Source: Bacillus sp. BHET2
GTDB taxonomy: Bacteria > Bacillota > Bacilli > Bacillales > Bacillaceae_B
Direction of reading: 5' to 3'
Assembly: GCF_005938125.1 (NCBI RefSeq)
Contig: NZ_VCQN01000001.1
Location: forward strand, 1,488,001-1,552,000
DNA length: 64,000 nucleotides
Shown: positions 8,834-17,220 of the stretch, piece after piece
How the letters are laid out: each line of letters begins with the position of its first letter
Position numbering within the stretch: the first letter of the stretch is position 1
Notes under the pieces: model-generated
Told to the model about the DNA's origin: nothing
What the model saw: only the letters and a program-made list of their open reading frames with translations
Database searches by the model: none
Position numbers and translations under genes: made by a program

Positions 8834-8879
8834 AAGGCTCTCCTGAAAATGTACCCCTTACATGATTAGGAAGAGCCTT
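8834..8879 (+). terminator. Probable terminator after the 8539 gene
   Basis: AAGGCTCTCCT and AGGAAGAGCCTT pair with one bulge; the downstream T content is poor, so efficiency is doubtful. Confidence 0.45.
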
Positions 8880-9025
8880 AAATATTCCCAGGGCATACCA
8901 GTTAGCAGTAAGAGATTTAATCCTCTTGTATATTAGCTCCCCTTGACTCAAACTGCTTCATACCTTTCCAATCAAAGGAAAAAGGGGTATAATGGAGATG
9001 AATACATTAGAAAGGAGCCAATAAC

Positions 9026-9493
9026 TTGAGAAACACTAGTAAATCCACCCCTTCTTCCACTTCCGTAACCACCCTCTCTCAAGCTATTTTCACTGTGAAT
9101 CGGCATGCGAAAACTGCAGGTAATCCGAAATACTTATATTCATTAAAAAAAAGAGCCTTAATGAAAATGATACGTGAAGGTAAGGCAAAGAAAGTAGGAC
9201 TGCACTTTTCCAATAATCCAAAGAATAGCCAGCAACAATCTGACGTATTGATTGATTGTGGAGAGTATACCTTTCATATTCCCCCATCAAAGGAAGACTT
9301 TAAAGAGTTACCTCATCTTGGGTCTCTCGATGAACGATTAAGGAATCCTAAATGTAAAATGGGGCTGCAACCGGCGAAAGGGATTTTAGAACAATACACA
9401 GGGATGTCCGATCAGAATGATCAGACACGAAAGCCAGAAAAAAACAATTATCAGAAACCTGTATTTAAAAAATTGGGCGATAGCTTCTTTTAA
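9026..9493 (+). CDS. ykyB: YkyB family protein
   Basis: A 155-residue basic, soluble protein recognised as YkyB from the conserved VNRHAKTAGNPKYLY, KKVGLHFS and SQQQSDVLI segments and the C-terminal KPVFKKLGDSFF. Its function is unknown; in B. subtilis it also sits beside cheV. It starts at TTG 9026, with AAAGGAG eight bases upstream. It converges with cheV across a shared terminator. Confidence 0.88.
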   Translation: MRNTSKSTPSSTSVTTLSQAIFTVNRHAKTAGNPKYLYSLKKRALMKMIREGKAKKVGLHFSNNPKNSQQQSDVLIDCGEYTFHIPPSKEDFKELPHLGSLDERLRNPKCKMGLQPAKGILEQYTGMSDQNDQTRKPEKNNYQKPVFKKLGDSFF

Positions 9494-9531
9494 CACCCTA
9501 CTATTTGGGTACTTTAACGCATATTCCCCCT

Positions 9532-9561
9532 AAAGGGTTCAGATAACGTTCTGAACCCTTT
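9532..9561. terminator. Shared ykyB/cheV terminator
   Basis: AAAGGGTTCAGA pairs with TCTGAACCCTTT across a 6-base loop between two converging genes. Confidence 0.75.
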
Positions 9562-9581
9562 GCCTTTAGCTTAGAGACCAC

Positions 9582-10484
9582 TTATAAAATATGTTGATCG
9601 ATTTTCAAAATAAGCTCGGCTATTTCCGGCTTACTAATCTGATCTTCCGCCCCTACCATTTCTCCTTTATGTTTCAAATCATTTGTTATTAGAGAAGAAA
9701 ATATGATGACTGGGAGTGCTTGGAGCTTAGGATGGCTTTTGATTCGTTTGGTCAAATGATGTCCATCCATCTGCGGCATTTCAATATCGGTCAATACAAG
9801 CTGTACAGATTCGATCACATCTTCTGTTTCTTCTGCAAGTGATTCTAAATAACGGAACGCATCTGCCCCATTTTCAAAAAACTCCACTTCGTCATATCCA
9901 GCTTCTTTTAGCGTATCGTTCAACAGCTTCCTCAGTAATGGCGAATCCTCAGCTGCCACAATCTTCTTATTTCTTCTTTCTCTTGGGCCCAGTTTTTTCA
10001 CTTGATCCACACGGATTCCTGTTTCAGGGTTTATTTCCAGCATAATGCTCTCAAAATCCAGTAACAGAATCATGGATTCATTTCGCTTGATCACACCAAT
10101 TATCCCTGAATGGACTCCAGAATACATTTCTGATGGCTTATCAATTTGATTCCAGGAAATACGATGGATTTGAGTTACGTTATGTACATGAAATATTACC
10201 TTCTGCTGATTAAACTCGGCAACTATATACTTAGACGTACTTGTTTCTTCTTCTTTCACCCCAAGGACCCTTGCCATGTCTACTACAGGGAGAACCTCTC
10301 CCCTCAATTGAATGAGACCTTTAACATGGGGGTGAGAGTGAGGAATCGGTATGACTGTTTTAGGCTGAATGATCTCCTTTACTTTAATGACATTAATTCC
10401 AAATTTATTATTTTGAACCTCAAATTCCACAATTTCGAGTTCGTTTGTACCACTTTCAAGAAGAATTCCATTTGTTTGATTCAA
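9582..10484 (-). CDS. cheV: Chemotaxis coupling protein CheV
   Basis: A 300-residue protein with an N-terminal CheW-like domain (about 15-155) and a C-terminal receiver domain (about 173-300). The receiver has the acidic residue D180, the phosphorylation site D233 (LTDIEMPQMDG) and the SKPE lysine near residue 283. CheV couples chemoreceptors to CheA and its phosphorylation mediates adaptation, so the organism is expected to be motile. The start is TTG at 10484, behind GGAAGGA. It converges with ykyB, as in B. subtilis. Confidence 0.93.
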   Translation of the reverse strand: MNQTNGILLESGTNELEIVEFEVQNNKFGINVIKVKEIIQPKTVIPIPHSHPHVKGLIQLRGEVLPVVDMARVLGVKEEETSTSKYIVAEFNQQKVIFHVHNVTQIHRISWNQIDKPSEMYSGVHSGIIGVIKRNESMILLLDFESIMLEINPETGIRVDQVKKLGPRERRNKKIVAAEDSPLLRKLLNDTLKEAGYDEVEFFENGADAFRYLESLAEETEDVIESVQLVLTDIEMPQMDGHHLTKRIKSHPKLQALPVIIFSSLITNDLKHKGEMVGAEDQISKPEIAELILKIDQHIL

Positions 10485-10567
10485 TTGTTTTCGTCCTTCC
10501 GTGCAAATATGCTAGATTGCCTGCTCTTCTTATATCGACAATTGTTGAGCTTCTTTACACTTCACTA

Positions 10568-10605
10568 TAAAAAAATCGGCTTCCTAAAGTATCCGGAAGC
10601 CGATT
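10568..10605 (-). terminator. Terminator of ykuV
   Basis: AATCGGCTTCC / GGAAGCCGATT stem followed on the minus strand by TTTTTTTATAG. Confidence 0.88.
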
Positions 10606-10615
10606 CAATGGAGAA

Positions 10616-11062
10616 TTATTGTTCTATTTTAAGGATACGATTTAATTTCTTTCGAAGCATGTTCATCCCACTGCCGCCTGCTTGAAAGTGGCGAAGATTC
10701 CCTTCTTCATCGAATACATAGTAAGCTGGCACATAATTATTCTCGAAGGCCTCGGTTAACTTATGCTCACTATCTACATAAGTTGGCTGAGAAATATCAT
10801 GGCCTAATGCCATTTGCTCGATTAGGCTCAAATTCAAATCATCTTCCGAGCGGGGCATATGTACAGAAACGACGTTCAAAATATCTTCATACTCATCCCT
10901 GATCTCATTTATATCAGGCATTGCTTCTTTGCATAAATGGCAGCTCACCGACCAGAAATGAATAAGTGTAGGTTTGTCTCCCACAAGATCATCTCTCGAT
11001 ACTTCTCCATTCAACCAGCTGGTGGCTCCGGTTAATTTCGGCATTGGTTCTCTTAATTTCAT
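10616..11062 (-). CDS. ykuV: Thiol-disulfide oxidoreductase YkuV
   Basis: A 148-residue thioredoxin-fold (TlpA/ResA-like) protein with active site CHLC (C41, C44). It shares length and long conserved segments with B. subtilis YkuV (KPTLIHFWS, LCKEAMP, VHMPRSEDDL, FENNYVPAYYVFD, HFQAGGSGM). There is no signal peptide, so it acts in the cytosol as a disulfide reductase. The first ATG (11068) sits only one base from GGAGG; the ATG at 11062 has normal spacing and matches the family start MKLR. A PerR-like operator lies upstream, suggesting peroxide control. It has its own terminator. Confidence 0.9.
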   Translation of the reverse strand: MKLREPMPKLTGATSWLNGEVSRDDLVGDKPTLIHFWSVSCHLCKEAMPDINEIRDEYEDILNVVSVHMPRSEDDLNLSLIEQMALGHDISQPTYVDSEHKLTEAFENNYVPAYYVFDEEGNLRHFQAGGSGMNMLRKKLNRILKIEQ

Positions 11063-11095
11063 TTTCATTCCTCCAAGACGATAAATATTATCTAT

Positions 11096-11110
11096 TTATA
11101 ATGATTATTA
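11096..11110. promoter_or_regulatory. PerR-like box upstream of ykuV
   Basis: The 15-mer TTATAATGATTATTA matches the PerR consensus TTATAATnATTATAA at 13 of the 14 defined positions and lies 34 bases upstream of the ykuV start codon. It fits the Fur 7-1-7 consensus less well (two mismatches). The region is very AT-rich, so chance cannot be excluded. Confidence 0.5.
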
Positions 11111-11205
11111 TATAAGATAGATTATATTATCTGTTTTTCATTTCGTCAATAGAATTGCTTATAGAAAATAAATACATAAACATACTAAGAAGAGGAGGTG
11201 TTCAG

Positions 11206-11403
11206 ATGACTGAGCAAAGAAATCGTGAAAACGGTAGGCTACCGGATTATGAAGAAATAAGCAATCATATTCTTCCTGCCCAATACAATCTTCCTTTCGT
11301 TGCAATCGGTAAAAATGCTGATGGTATTGATGAACCTGATGATCTGTCCTATTTAGAGGGGCAAAATGGATTTAAAAAGGAGCAGGAGAACCCCCGCTCT
11401 TAA
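11206..11403 (+). CDS. Small protein, unknown function
   Basis: A 65-residue acidic, hydrophilic protein starting MTEQRNRENGRLPDYEEI with the motif LPAQYNLPFVAIGKNADGIDEPDDLSYL in the middle. AGAGGAGGTG precedes the ATG at 11206; the upstream in-frame codons lack a ribosome binding site. It is followed by a strong terminator shared with the converging que operon. I do not recognise the family; no membrane segment or cysteine is present. Confidence 0.65.
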   Translation: MTEQRNRENGRLPDYEEISNHILPAQYNLPFVAIGKNADGIDEPDDLSYLEGQNGFKKEQENPRS

Positions 11404-11421
11404 TCCGATCCTTTCCTATTT

Positions 11422-11462
11422 AAAAAAAGCGATTGAAAGGTTTACTTTCAATCGCTTTTTCC
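11422..11462. terminator. Shared terminator, 11206 gene and que operon
   Basis: AAAGCGATTGAAAG pairs with CTTTCAATCGCTTT over a short loop, with T-runs on both strands. Confidence 0.88.
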
Positions 11463-12185
11463 CTATACCCCTCGCTTATTCCCCCATACTAGGGTATGTA
11501 ATTGAGGGAGTACCCGAACATTATTTAACTCTTCTCTTTCACATACTTTTTCTATAAGGGTTTCATAATCGATTAAAAGATCCGAAACCAGCTTCTCGGT
11601 ATCCCCCTCTGAAACTGAAGGATTACCTGTTTGAATATAAAATGGAACGAAAGGATAACGTCCATGAATGTCTATTGCATATTCCAAATCCTTATCATCA
11701 AAGACAACAACTTTTAAACTAAATTGTCTTTTATTCTCCTGTAAACGAAATACGATAATATCAAGCTTTTCTAAATCGGTATTCATCCCCGAACTAGGTG
11801 GTTTAGGAGAAATGGTCAGATCATCAATGTCATAGAACCAATCCTGCCACCGACTTCCTTGAGTTTCAAGGGCCGTATCAATACCGTTTTCTTTAAATAT
11901 GTCAATAAGCTCATTTAGGTTAGCTAATAGAGCAGGATTTCCACCTGAGATCGTAACATGAGAAAACCTGTTTCCTCCGACTTCCTGCAATTTGTTCCAC
12001 ACTTCATCAGCTGTCAACATGAGGATATCTTCTTTGGCAGACCCATCCCATGTAAAGGCTGAATCGCACCATGCACAACTATAATCACACCCTGCCGTCC
12101 TTACAAACATCGTTTTTTGTCCGATGACCATCCCTTCACCTTGGATAGTAGGTCCAAACACTTCTAGTACGGGTATTTTCTTCAT
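11463..12185 (-). CDS. queE: 7-carboxy-7-deazaguanine synthase QueE
   Basis: A 240-residue radical SAM enzyme with a CxxxCxxC cluster motif (C33, C37, C40 in CDYSCAWC). QueE rearranges 6-carboxytetrahydropterin to 7-carboxy-7-deazaguanine, the second committed step to queuosine. The glycine-rich SAM-binding HVTISGGNPAL segment follows. It is the last gene of queC-queD-queE; its start overlaps the queD stop by four bases. Expression is set by the preQ1 riboswitch upstream of queC. Confidence 0.94.
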   Translation of the reverse strand: MKKIPVLEVFGPTIQGEGMVIGQKTMFVRTAGCDYSCAWCDSAFTWDGSAKEDILMLTADEVWNKLQEVGGNRFSHVTISGGNPALLANLNELIDIFKENGIDTALETQGSRWQDWFYDIDDLTISPKPPSSGMNTDLEKLDIIVFRLQENKRQFSLKVVVFDDKDLEYAIDIHGRYPFVPFYIQTGNPSVSEGDTEKLVSDLLIDYETLIEKVCEREELNNVRVLPQLHTLVWGNKRGV

Positions 12186-12616
12186 GACTTCTTCCCCTTT
12201 GGTCTATAAATGACATAACTGCTCGGAGTCTCTCTTAGAAACACCTGAAGACATCGGGGGCGATGGGGTAGTGTATCCAGATGCGCTTGGATAATTTCCC
12301 ACATCACTTTTGCTACCACTTCAGTTGTAGGAAATTGTGTACCACTCTCAGCAGAAAACCTATCATCCTGATTGATCACCTTATGATCAAATCGTTTATG
12401 GATGAGTTTTTTTATATGTTGAAAATTAATAAGGAAGCCAGATTCATCTAATTGATCTCCGCCTATTGTAATATTGGCAAAATACGTATGTCCATGAACC
12501 TCTTGACAGCTTCCTGCATCTGGATGGGGAATATAATGGGCTGCTGCAAAATGCATATCTTTATTTAATTCAAACTCATAAGGGTGGTCGGGAGCAGGGT
12601 ATATTTGCTGAATCAT
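12182..12616 (-). CDS. queD: 6-carboxytetrahydropterin synthase QueD
   Basis: A 144-residue member of the 6-pyruvoyltetrahydropterin synthase family. The zinc ligands H27 and the HGH pair (H41, H43) and the catalytic C37 are visible in the FAAAHYIP...SCQEVHGH segment. It converts 7,8-dihydroneopterin triphosphate to 6-carboxytetrahydropterin, supplying QueE. It overlaps both neighbours by four bases, so translation of the operon is coupled. Confidence 0.94.
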   Translation of the reverse strand: MIQQIYPAPDHPYEFELNKDMHFAAAHYIPHPDAGSCQEVHGHTYFANITIGGDQLDESGFLINFQHIKKLIHKRFDHKVINQDDRFSAESGTQFPTTEVVAKVMWEIIQAHLDTLPHRPRCLQVFLRETPSSYVIYRPKGKKS

Positions 12617-13278
12617 ATTCCCTCTCCTCCCTTTTTATCCTTCACATACTCTTCCAACCCTTTTTGTCTAAGCAGGCAGGCAGGGCAGGCTCCACAACCT
12701 CTGCCTTTGATGCCGTTATAACATGTGAGGGTATTATCCTGAATATACGTGAAAGCACCTAAGCGATCGGCCATTTCCCACGTTTGTGCTTTATTTATCC
12801 ACATAAGTGGAGTATGGATCACAAATTGGTCATCCATGGATAGGTTAAGAGTTACATTCAACGATTTAACAAATATATCCCTGCAATCAGGATAACCGCT
12901 AAAGTCCGTTTCACATACTCCGGTTACAATATGCTTGGCTCCTATTTGTTTCGCCAGTATGCCTGCAAATGACAAAAATAAAAGATTTCTTCCAGGAACA
13001 AAAGTGGATGGCAGCTCTCCATCACCATGAGTGATTTCTTCATCAGCTCTTGTTAACGCACTTGGTGCAAGTTGATTTAATAGACTCATATCTAATACAT
13101 GGTGAGCTACATTCAGATCTATCGCAATCTCTTTTGCGCAGTCCAACTCTGCAACATGTCTCTGACCATAGTTAAATGTAACGGCTTCTACTTCTTTAAA
13201 TTGTTGCTTTGCCCAAAATAAACACGTTGTACTATCTTGACCTCCGCTAAATACGACTAACGCTTTCTCTGTGTTCAT
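12613..13278 (-). CDS. queC: 7-cyano-7-deazaguanine synthase QueC
   Basis: A 221-residue ATP-dependent ligase with the PP-loop SGGQDSTT (near residue 10) and a C-terminal four-cysteine zinc site ([19 protein letters not shown]). It turns 7-carboxy-7-deazaguanine into preQ0. The open frame extends 21 codons upstream, but AAAGGAG before the ATG at 13278 and the family start [13 protein letters not shown] fix the start. It is the first gene of queCDE. queF, which reduces preQ0 to preQ1 and follows in B. subtilis, is absent from this operon. Confidence 0.94.
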   Translation of the reverse strand: MNTEKALVVFSGGQDSTTCLFWAKQQFKEVEAVTFNYGQRHVAELDCAKEIAIDLNVAHHVLDMSLLNQLAPSALTRADEEITHGDGELPSTFVPGRNLLFLSFAGILAKQIGAKHIVTGVCETDFSGYPDCRDIFVKSLNVTLNLSMDDQFVIHTPLMWINKAQTWEMADRLGAFTYIQDNTLTCYNGIKGRGCGACPACLLRQKGLEEYVKDKKGGEGI

Positions 13279-13373
13279 AAATGGTGCTCCTTTCTTATCT
13301 ACAGGCTTTATCACCTGAAAAGAAGAAAAAGATTCTCTCATACTCTATAACATTGGCAATAAACCGCCATTAA

Positions 13374-13441
13374 CAAAAAATAACGACACCTAAGGATGCC
13401 GTTTTCCTTAGTTTTTTATAGAGGGTTGTGCTAGAACCTCT
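13374..13441 (-). promoter_or_regulatory. preQ1-I riboswitch of queCDE
   Basis: On the minus strand positions 13441-13407 read a textbook preQ1 class I aptamer: P1 stem AGAGG..CCTCT, the C-rich loop TTCTAGCACAAC and the A-rich tail ATAAAAAACTAAG. It is followed at 13403-13374 by a terminator (AACGGCA...TGTCGTT with TTATTTTTTG). The aptamer tail CTAAGG can instead pair with CCTTAG inside the terminator loop, giving an antiterminator. With preQ1 bound the tail is held in the pseudoknot and the operon stops; without it the genes are read. Confidence 0.93.
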
Positions 13442-13664
13442 CGGGGATAGTCTTTTACCCCAATTCTTCTTCGATTGTCTTCAACTAATATAACGTTTTT
13501 CACAAAAAAAATCTACCACTTGCACCAATTTCATTTGAAATGGTCTATGAATTAGAATGATGTCTTGAGAATGGCTACACAAAAATTGAACCTGCCAAGT
13601 ATTTGCAAAACCCTCATCTTCTCATCATAATAAATAGATAAAACAAGTCTATGGAGGGTATGGC

Positions 13665-14252
13665 ATGTTAGCTGAAATGATGACGTTTATAAAAGAAGTG
13701 GACAAACTAAAAACCATTGAAAGAAGGACGTACATAAGTGACCAAAGCAGGAGGGAAAATAGCGGTGAGCATTCCTGGCATGTATGCGTGATGGCGATGA
13801 CCTTATTTGATGTGTATGAAAGAAAAAAAGAAACTGACCTTTTCACTTCCATACGAATGCTCCTTATACATGATATCGTCGAAATCGACGCCGGTGATAC
13901 CTATGCATTTGATGTATTGGGGTATGAGGACAAGAACGAACGAGAAGAGCTTGCAGCAGATCGCATCTTTGGCCTGCTCCCAGCATCCAAAAGGGATGAA
14001 TATCGTTCTTTATGGCAGGAATTTGAAAAAGGTCAATCCAATGAGGCCATCTATGCAATGATCATCGATCACATTCAGCCACTCGTCTTAAATGTATCGA
14101 CTGAAGGGAAATCCTGGATCAAACATCAGATTAATGCCCATCAAGTATTAACAAGAAATTCTTGGATTAAGGATATCTCTCCTCTCATTTATTCTCAAAT
14201 AATAGAATGGGTTGAAACCGGCATTGAGCAAGGCTGGCTCAAGAACAATTAA
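13665..14252 (+). CDS. HD-domain phosphohydrolase (YfbR/HDDC2-like)
   Basis: A 195-residue protein with the metal-binding HD motif: GEHSWHV (first His near residue 36) and LLIHDIVEIDAGD (HD near 69-70), with a later conserved Asp near residue 131. This pattern places it with YfbR/HDDC2-type 5'-deoxynucleotidases that dephosphorylate dNMPs; the substrate is inferred from the family. It is cytosolic. GGAGGG precedes the ATG. It is divergent from the que operon and converges on corA across a shared hairpin. Confidence 0.8.
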   Translation: MLAEMMTFIKEVDKLKTIERRTYISDQSRRENSGEHSWHVCVMAMTLFDVYERKKETDLFTSIRMLLIHDIVEIDAGDTYAFDVLGYEDKNEREELAADRIFGLLPASKRDEYRSLWQEFEKGQSNEAIYAMIIDHIQPLVLNVSTEGKSWIKHQINAHQVLTRNSWIKDISPLIYSQIIEWVETGIEQGWLKNN

Positions 14253-14257
14253 TAAGA

Positions 14258-14290
14258 TAAGAGCGGGATTCCTTAGGAGTCCCGCTTTAC
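14258..14290. terminator. Shared terminator, HD gene and corA
   Basis: AGCGGGATTCC and GGAGTCCCGCT pair over a short loop between converging genes. Confidence 0.75.
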
Positions 14291-14297
14291 TTCATGC

Positions 14298-15293
14298 TTA
14301 TTTCAAACGAAGAAGCCTTCTTTTCTTTCTCCGCTTTTTTGTACCGAATCGTAACCATCCGATTTTCATAAAGAAACCGAACATGATCAAAGCGATCAGC
14401 CCCATTATACCTAGGACGATAAAGTAACCGCTTCTCTCATCAAGTTCCGGCATATAGACAAAGTTCATACCGTATAAACCTGCTATGAACGTAAGAGGCA
14501 TGAAAATCGTCGTAATAACTGTGAGGGTCATCATGATATTATTCATTTTATCCGAATTGATGGATAAATAATTATCCCGGATATCAGAAGAGAACTCCCG
14601 ATAGGACTCAAGCATCTCCACAAGCTTGATTAAATGGTCGTATACGTCATTAAAGTATAGTTGCTCTTCTTTCAATGCATTTAATCTGCCTGAGTTACTT
14701 ATCCGGTACAATAAGTCTCTCATCGGAACAAGTGTCCTCCTTAACTTGGACATATCATGGCGAATATCGAATAATTCATCCATCAAATCGCTATCCGCTT
14801 CTTCATTTGTGTTGTCTTCTGTTGTATTAAGGCGATCTTCAATCTTGTATATAAGCGGGAAATACTCATCCACTAATCGGTCAACGATTCCATGCATTAC
14901 CTTAAACGGACTCAGCTGCTCTCCCTCTTGCCCCATCTTTTCCCAAAGCTTATCTACTTCTTTTACAGGCTGTTTATGGAAGGTAACGATGAAGCTTCCG
15001 TTCACAAACATGTTGACCTCATGGGCATCAAGTTTTATTGGATTGATTCCATGTAGAAGGACGAAAATGTACTGATCATAAAAATCGAGCTTTGGACGCT
15101 GACTAAAATCATCCAGACAATCCTCTACCGCAAGAGGATGGAACCTGAAATACAGCTTAAGTAACCGGATATCTTTGCTACTGGGCTCCGAAAAGTCCAC
15201 CCAGTACCATTTAACATCCTTCTCTTTAATTTTGGATAGGGGAACATTATGCTTGACTTCCCCACTTTCCATGACAATGCTCGTTCGAATCAT
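14298..15293 (-). CDS. corA: CorA-family magnesium/cobalt transporter
   Basis: A 331-residue protein with a large cytosolic N-terminal domain and two C-terminal membrane helices (about 263-285 and 299-318). The signature YGMN, followed by FVYMPE, sits in the loop between them and is the selectivity-filter motif of CorA pentameric Mg2+ channels. The C-terminus is strongly basic (KKRRKKRRLL). AGGGAGAG precedes the ATG. It is a single gene. No M-box or other riboswitch is apparent upstream. Confidence 0.92.
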   Translation of the reverse strand: MIRTSIVMESGEVKHNVPLSKIKEKDVKWYWVDFSEPSSKDIRLLKLYFRFHPLAVEDCLDDFSQRPKLDFYDQYIFVLLHGINPIKLDAHEVNMFVNGSFIVTFHKQPVKEVDKLWEKMGQEGEQLSPFKVMHGIVDRLVDEYFPLIYKIEDRLNTTEDNTNEEADSDLMDELFDIRHDMSKLRRTLVPMRDLLYRISNSGRLNALKEEQLYFNDVYDHLIKLVEMLESYREFSSDIRDNYLSINSDKMNNIMMTLTVITTIFMPLTFIAGLYGMNFVYMPELDERSGYFIVLGIMGLIALIMFGFFMKIGWLRFGTKKRRKKRRLLRLK

Positions 15294-15423
15294 ATGGCTC
15301 TCCCTAACTGATTTTTTTATTCTTTAACTTTTCCCTCTTTCATACACTTTCAAACAATATTGCTTCGTTAAAGGTAATAATAGTGTTAAAATATGAATCA
15401 AATTATCAAAGTAGGTGTACAGA

Positions 15424-16575
15424 TTGGAACAGCATATTAACCCCTCAGTGAGAGACATTCAAATTTCAGGAATACGCCGTTTTTTCAACATGGTCTCAGG
15501 CATTGATGACATGATTTCCCTTACAATCGGTCAGCCTGATTTCCCCACGCCTCAGCATATTAAGGATGCTGCCAAAAAAGCCATCGATGATAATTTCACA
15601 TCGTATACCCATAATGCAGGGTTTCTCGAGTTACGTGAAGCGGCAGCTAGATTCATCAAAGAAAAATATCATGTCCATTATAACCCTGAAACGGAAGTCA
15701 TCGTGACAAATGGTGCATCTCAGGGAATAGACGTGATCCTTCGTACGATATTAAGTGAAGGCGATGAGTGCCTTCTTCCAGGGCCAGTTTACCCGGGATA
15801 TGAACCTATCATTCGATTATGTGGGGCGAATCCTGTACATATCGATATCACTCAAAACAGCTTTAAATTAGATGCCTCCCTTATTGAGAAAAACTTGACG
15901 CCCTCAACTAAATGCATTATACTCCCTTACCCTTCCAACCCAACAGGGGTAAGCTTATCGAGGGAAGAATTAAAAGAGATTGCCGAGGTATTGAGAACAA
16001 GAGATATATTTGTCCTGGCTGATGAAATCTATAGTGAACTTACCTTTGATGATTCCCATTATTCGATTGCAGAATTCCTAAGAGACCAAACGATTGTCGT
16101 TAATGGCTTATCGAAATCACATAGCATGACCGGATGGCGGATAGGTCTAGTGTTTGCCCCCGAATCGATTTCCCAGCATCTTCTAAAGGTGCATCAGTAC
16201 AATGTTTCATGTGCATCTTCCATCTCTCAAAAGGCAGCTTATGAAGCTCTGACAGTCGGAAAAAATGATGCTGAAGAAATGAAGGCAGAATATAGACAGC
16301 GAAGGAACTACGTTTACGATCGACTGATTGACATGGGATTTGAAAACATCGTAAAACCTGATGGTGCTTTTTACTTTTTCATTAAAATACCAGATGAACT
16401 ATTGTTAAGTTCATTTGATTTTTCATTGGCCCTCGCTCAGGAAAAAAAGGTGGCTGTTGTACCTGGAGATGCCTTTTCTGAGCTCGGAGAAGGATACTTC
16501 CGGCTATCATATGCCTGCTCGATGGATCAACTGACAGAAGGCCTCAACCGCCTTCAGGCATTCATCCAAGCCTAA
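15424..16575 (+). CDS. patA: PLP aminotransferase PatA
   Basis: A 383-residue class I/II aminotransferase. The PLP-binding lysine is in NGLSKSHSMTGWRIG and the fold-type I motifs YPSNPTG and DEIYSEL are present. It aligns closely along its length with B. subtilis PatA, an aminotransferase assigned to N-acetyl-LL-diaminopimelate formation in the lysine/cell-wall branch. The family begins MEHLLNP; here the equivalent is TTG at 15424 (MEQHINP), with AGGTG upstream. GTG at 15415 is the alternative. kinA, its B. subtilis neighbour, is not adjacent here. Confidence 0.88.
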   Translation: MEQHINPSVRDIQISGIRRFFNMVSGIDDMISLTIGQPDFPTPQHIKDAAKKAIDDNFTSYTHNAGFLELREAAARFIKEKYHVHYNPETEVIVTNGASQGIDVILRTILSEGDECLLPGPVYPGYEPIIRLCGANPVHIDITQNSFKLDASLIEKNLTPSTKCIILPYPSNPTGVSLSREELKEIAEVLRTRDIFVLADEIYSELTFDDSHYSIAEFLRDQTIVVNGLSKSHSMTGWRIGLVFAPESISQHLLKVHQYNVSCASSISQKAAYEALTVGKNDAEEMKAEYRQRRNYVYDRLIDMGFENIVKPDGAFYFFIKIPDELLLSSFDFSLALAQEKKVAVVPGDAFSELGEGYFRLSYACSMDQLTEGLNRLQAFIQA

Positions 16576-16577
16576 TG

Positions 16578-16613
16578 AAAAGGGACGGACCTCTAACAAG
16601 GTCCGTCCCTTTC
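16578..16613 (+). terminator. Terminator of patA
   Basis: A 14-bp perfect stem AAAGGGACGGACCT / AGGTCCGTCCCTTT over a 6-base loop, starting immediately after the stop codon. Confidence 0.88.
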
Positions 16614-16976
16614 ATCTTACCCTTCGTATTTACCGTTGTTTTTATGTACTTTATCAATTTTCACTTTATCATTTTGGACTTTATTTGTTGCTGCACTGCC
16701 GAAAATGCAGACAAAAAAAATGAACCAACACAGATAACTGAGTCGGTTCAAAAAAAGGAAAAGGGGGTGTTAGTGAGAAATTAATCTCCAATTTCATGCT
16801 TAGTAATAGAATACCCGTATTTCACAGCGATAAACCACTCTTCAAAACTTTTTTGCTTTTTTGCTTCTATTCAATCATTCCATTTCTTCTGAAACTCTAA
16901 TTCTCATTCATTCCTTTCGGTTTAATCTTCAAAATTGTAAACAACCTTAAGAAAAAAAGTTATTTTAGTAAAATAC

Positions 16977-17005
16977 TTTAAAAAAGCGCTTTCATAAAGT
17001 ATAAT
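16977..17005 (+). promoter_or_regulatory. Possible promoter with overlapping cre-like site
   Basis: TTTAAA and TATAAT are 17 bases apart. The 14-mer at 16981-16994 matches the CcpA cre consensus (TGwnAnCGnTnwCA) at 12 of 14 positions, with a perfect AAAGCGCTTT core. It lies in the 600-base gap between patA and ptsI and would fire toward the 3' end of ptsI. The rest of the gap (16614-16976) shows nothing I can name. Confidence 0.4.
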
Positions 17006-17079
17006 AAACAAGTGAATTCTGAGATATGTGGTTCTGTCTTGTATTTGAAACCAGAAAACCGTAAAAATGGAGATCGATC

Positions 17080-17127
17080 CCTTAAATAAAAAAAGGGATT
17101 GAAGGAACAGACAATTCCTTCAATCCA
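17080..17127 (-). terminator. Terminator of the ptsHI operon
   Basis: GGATTGAAGGAA / TTCCTTCAATCC (12-bp stem) followed on the minus strand by CCCTTTTTTTATTT. It is about 100 bases beyond the ptsI stop. Confidence 0.85.
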
Positions 17128-17220
17128 CTAGAAAGGGGGAAATGAGAATGAAAAGGCCCAAAGGGTGTGCCTTATTCTCCAAATATATAATACCCCCATT
17201 CCCTCTTTATAAACCTATTT

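Noticed and set aside
10146-10685. Plus-strand frame of 179 codons opposite cheV/ykuV
   Set aside because: It runs across a real terminator and two well-identified minus-strand genes; it is a shadow.
16575-16784. Plus-strand frame of 69 codons right after patA
   Set aside because: It begins on the patA stop and its first 13 codons are the patA terminator stem; no ribosome binding site and odd composition.
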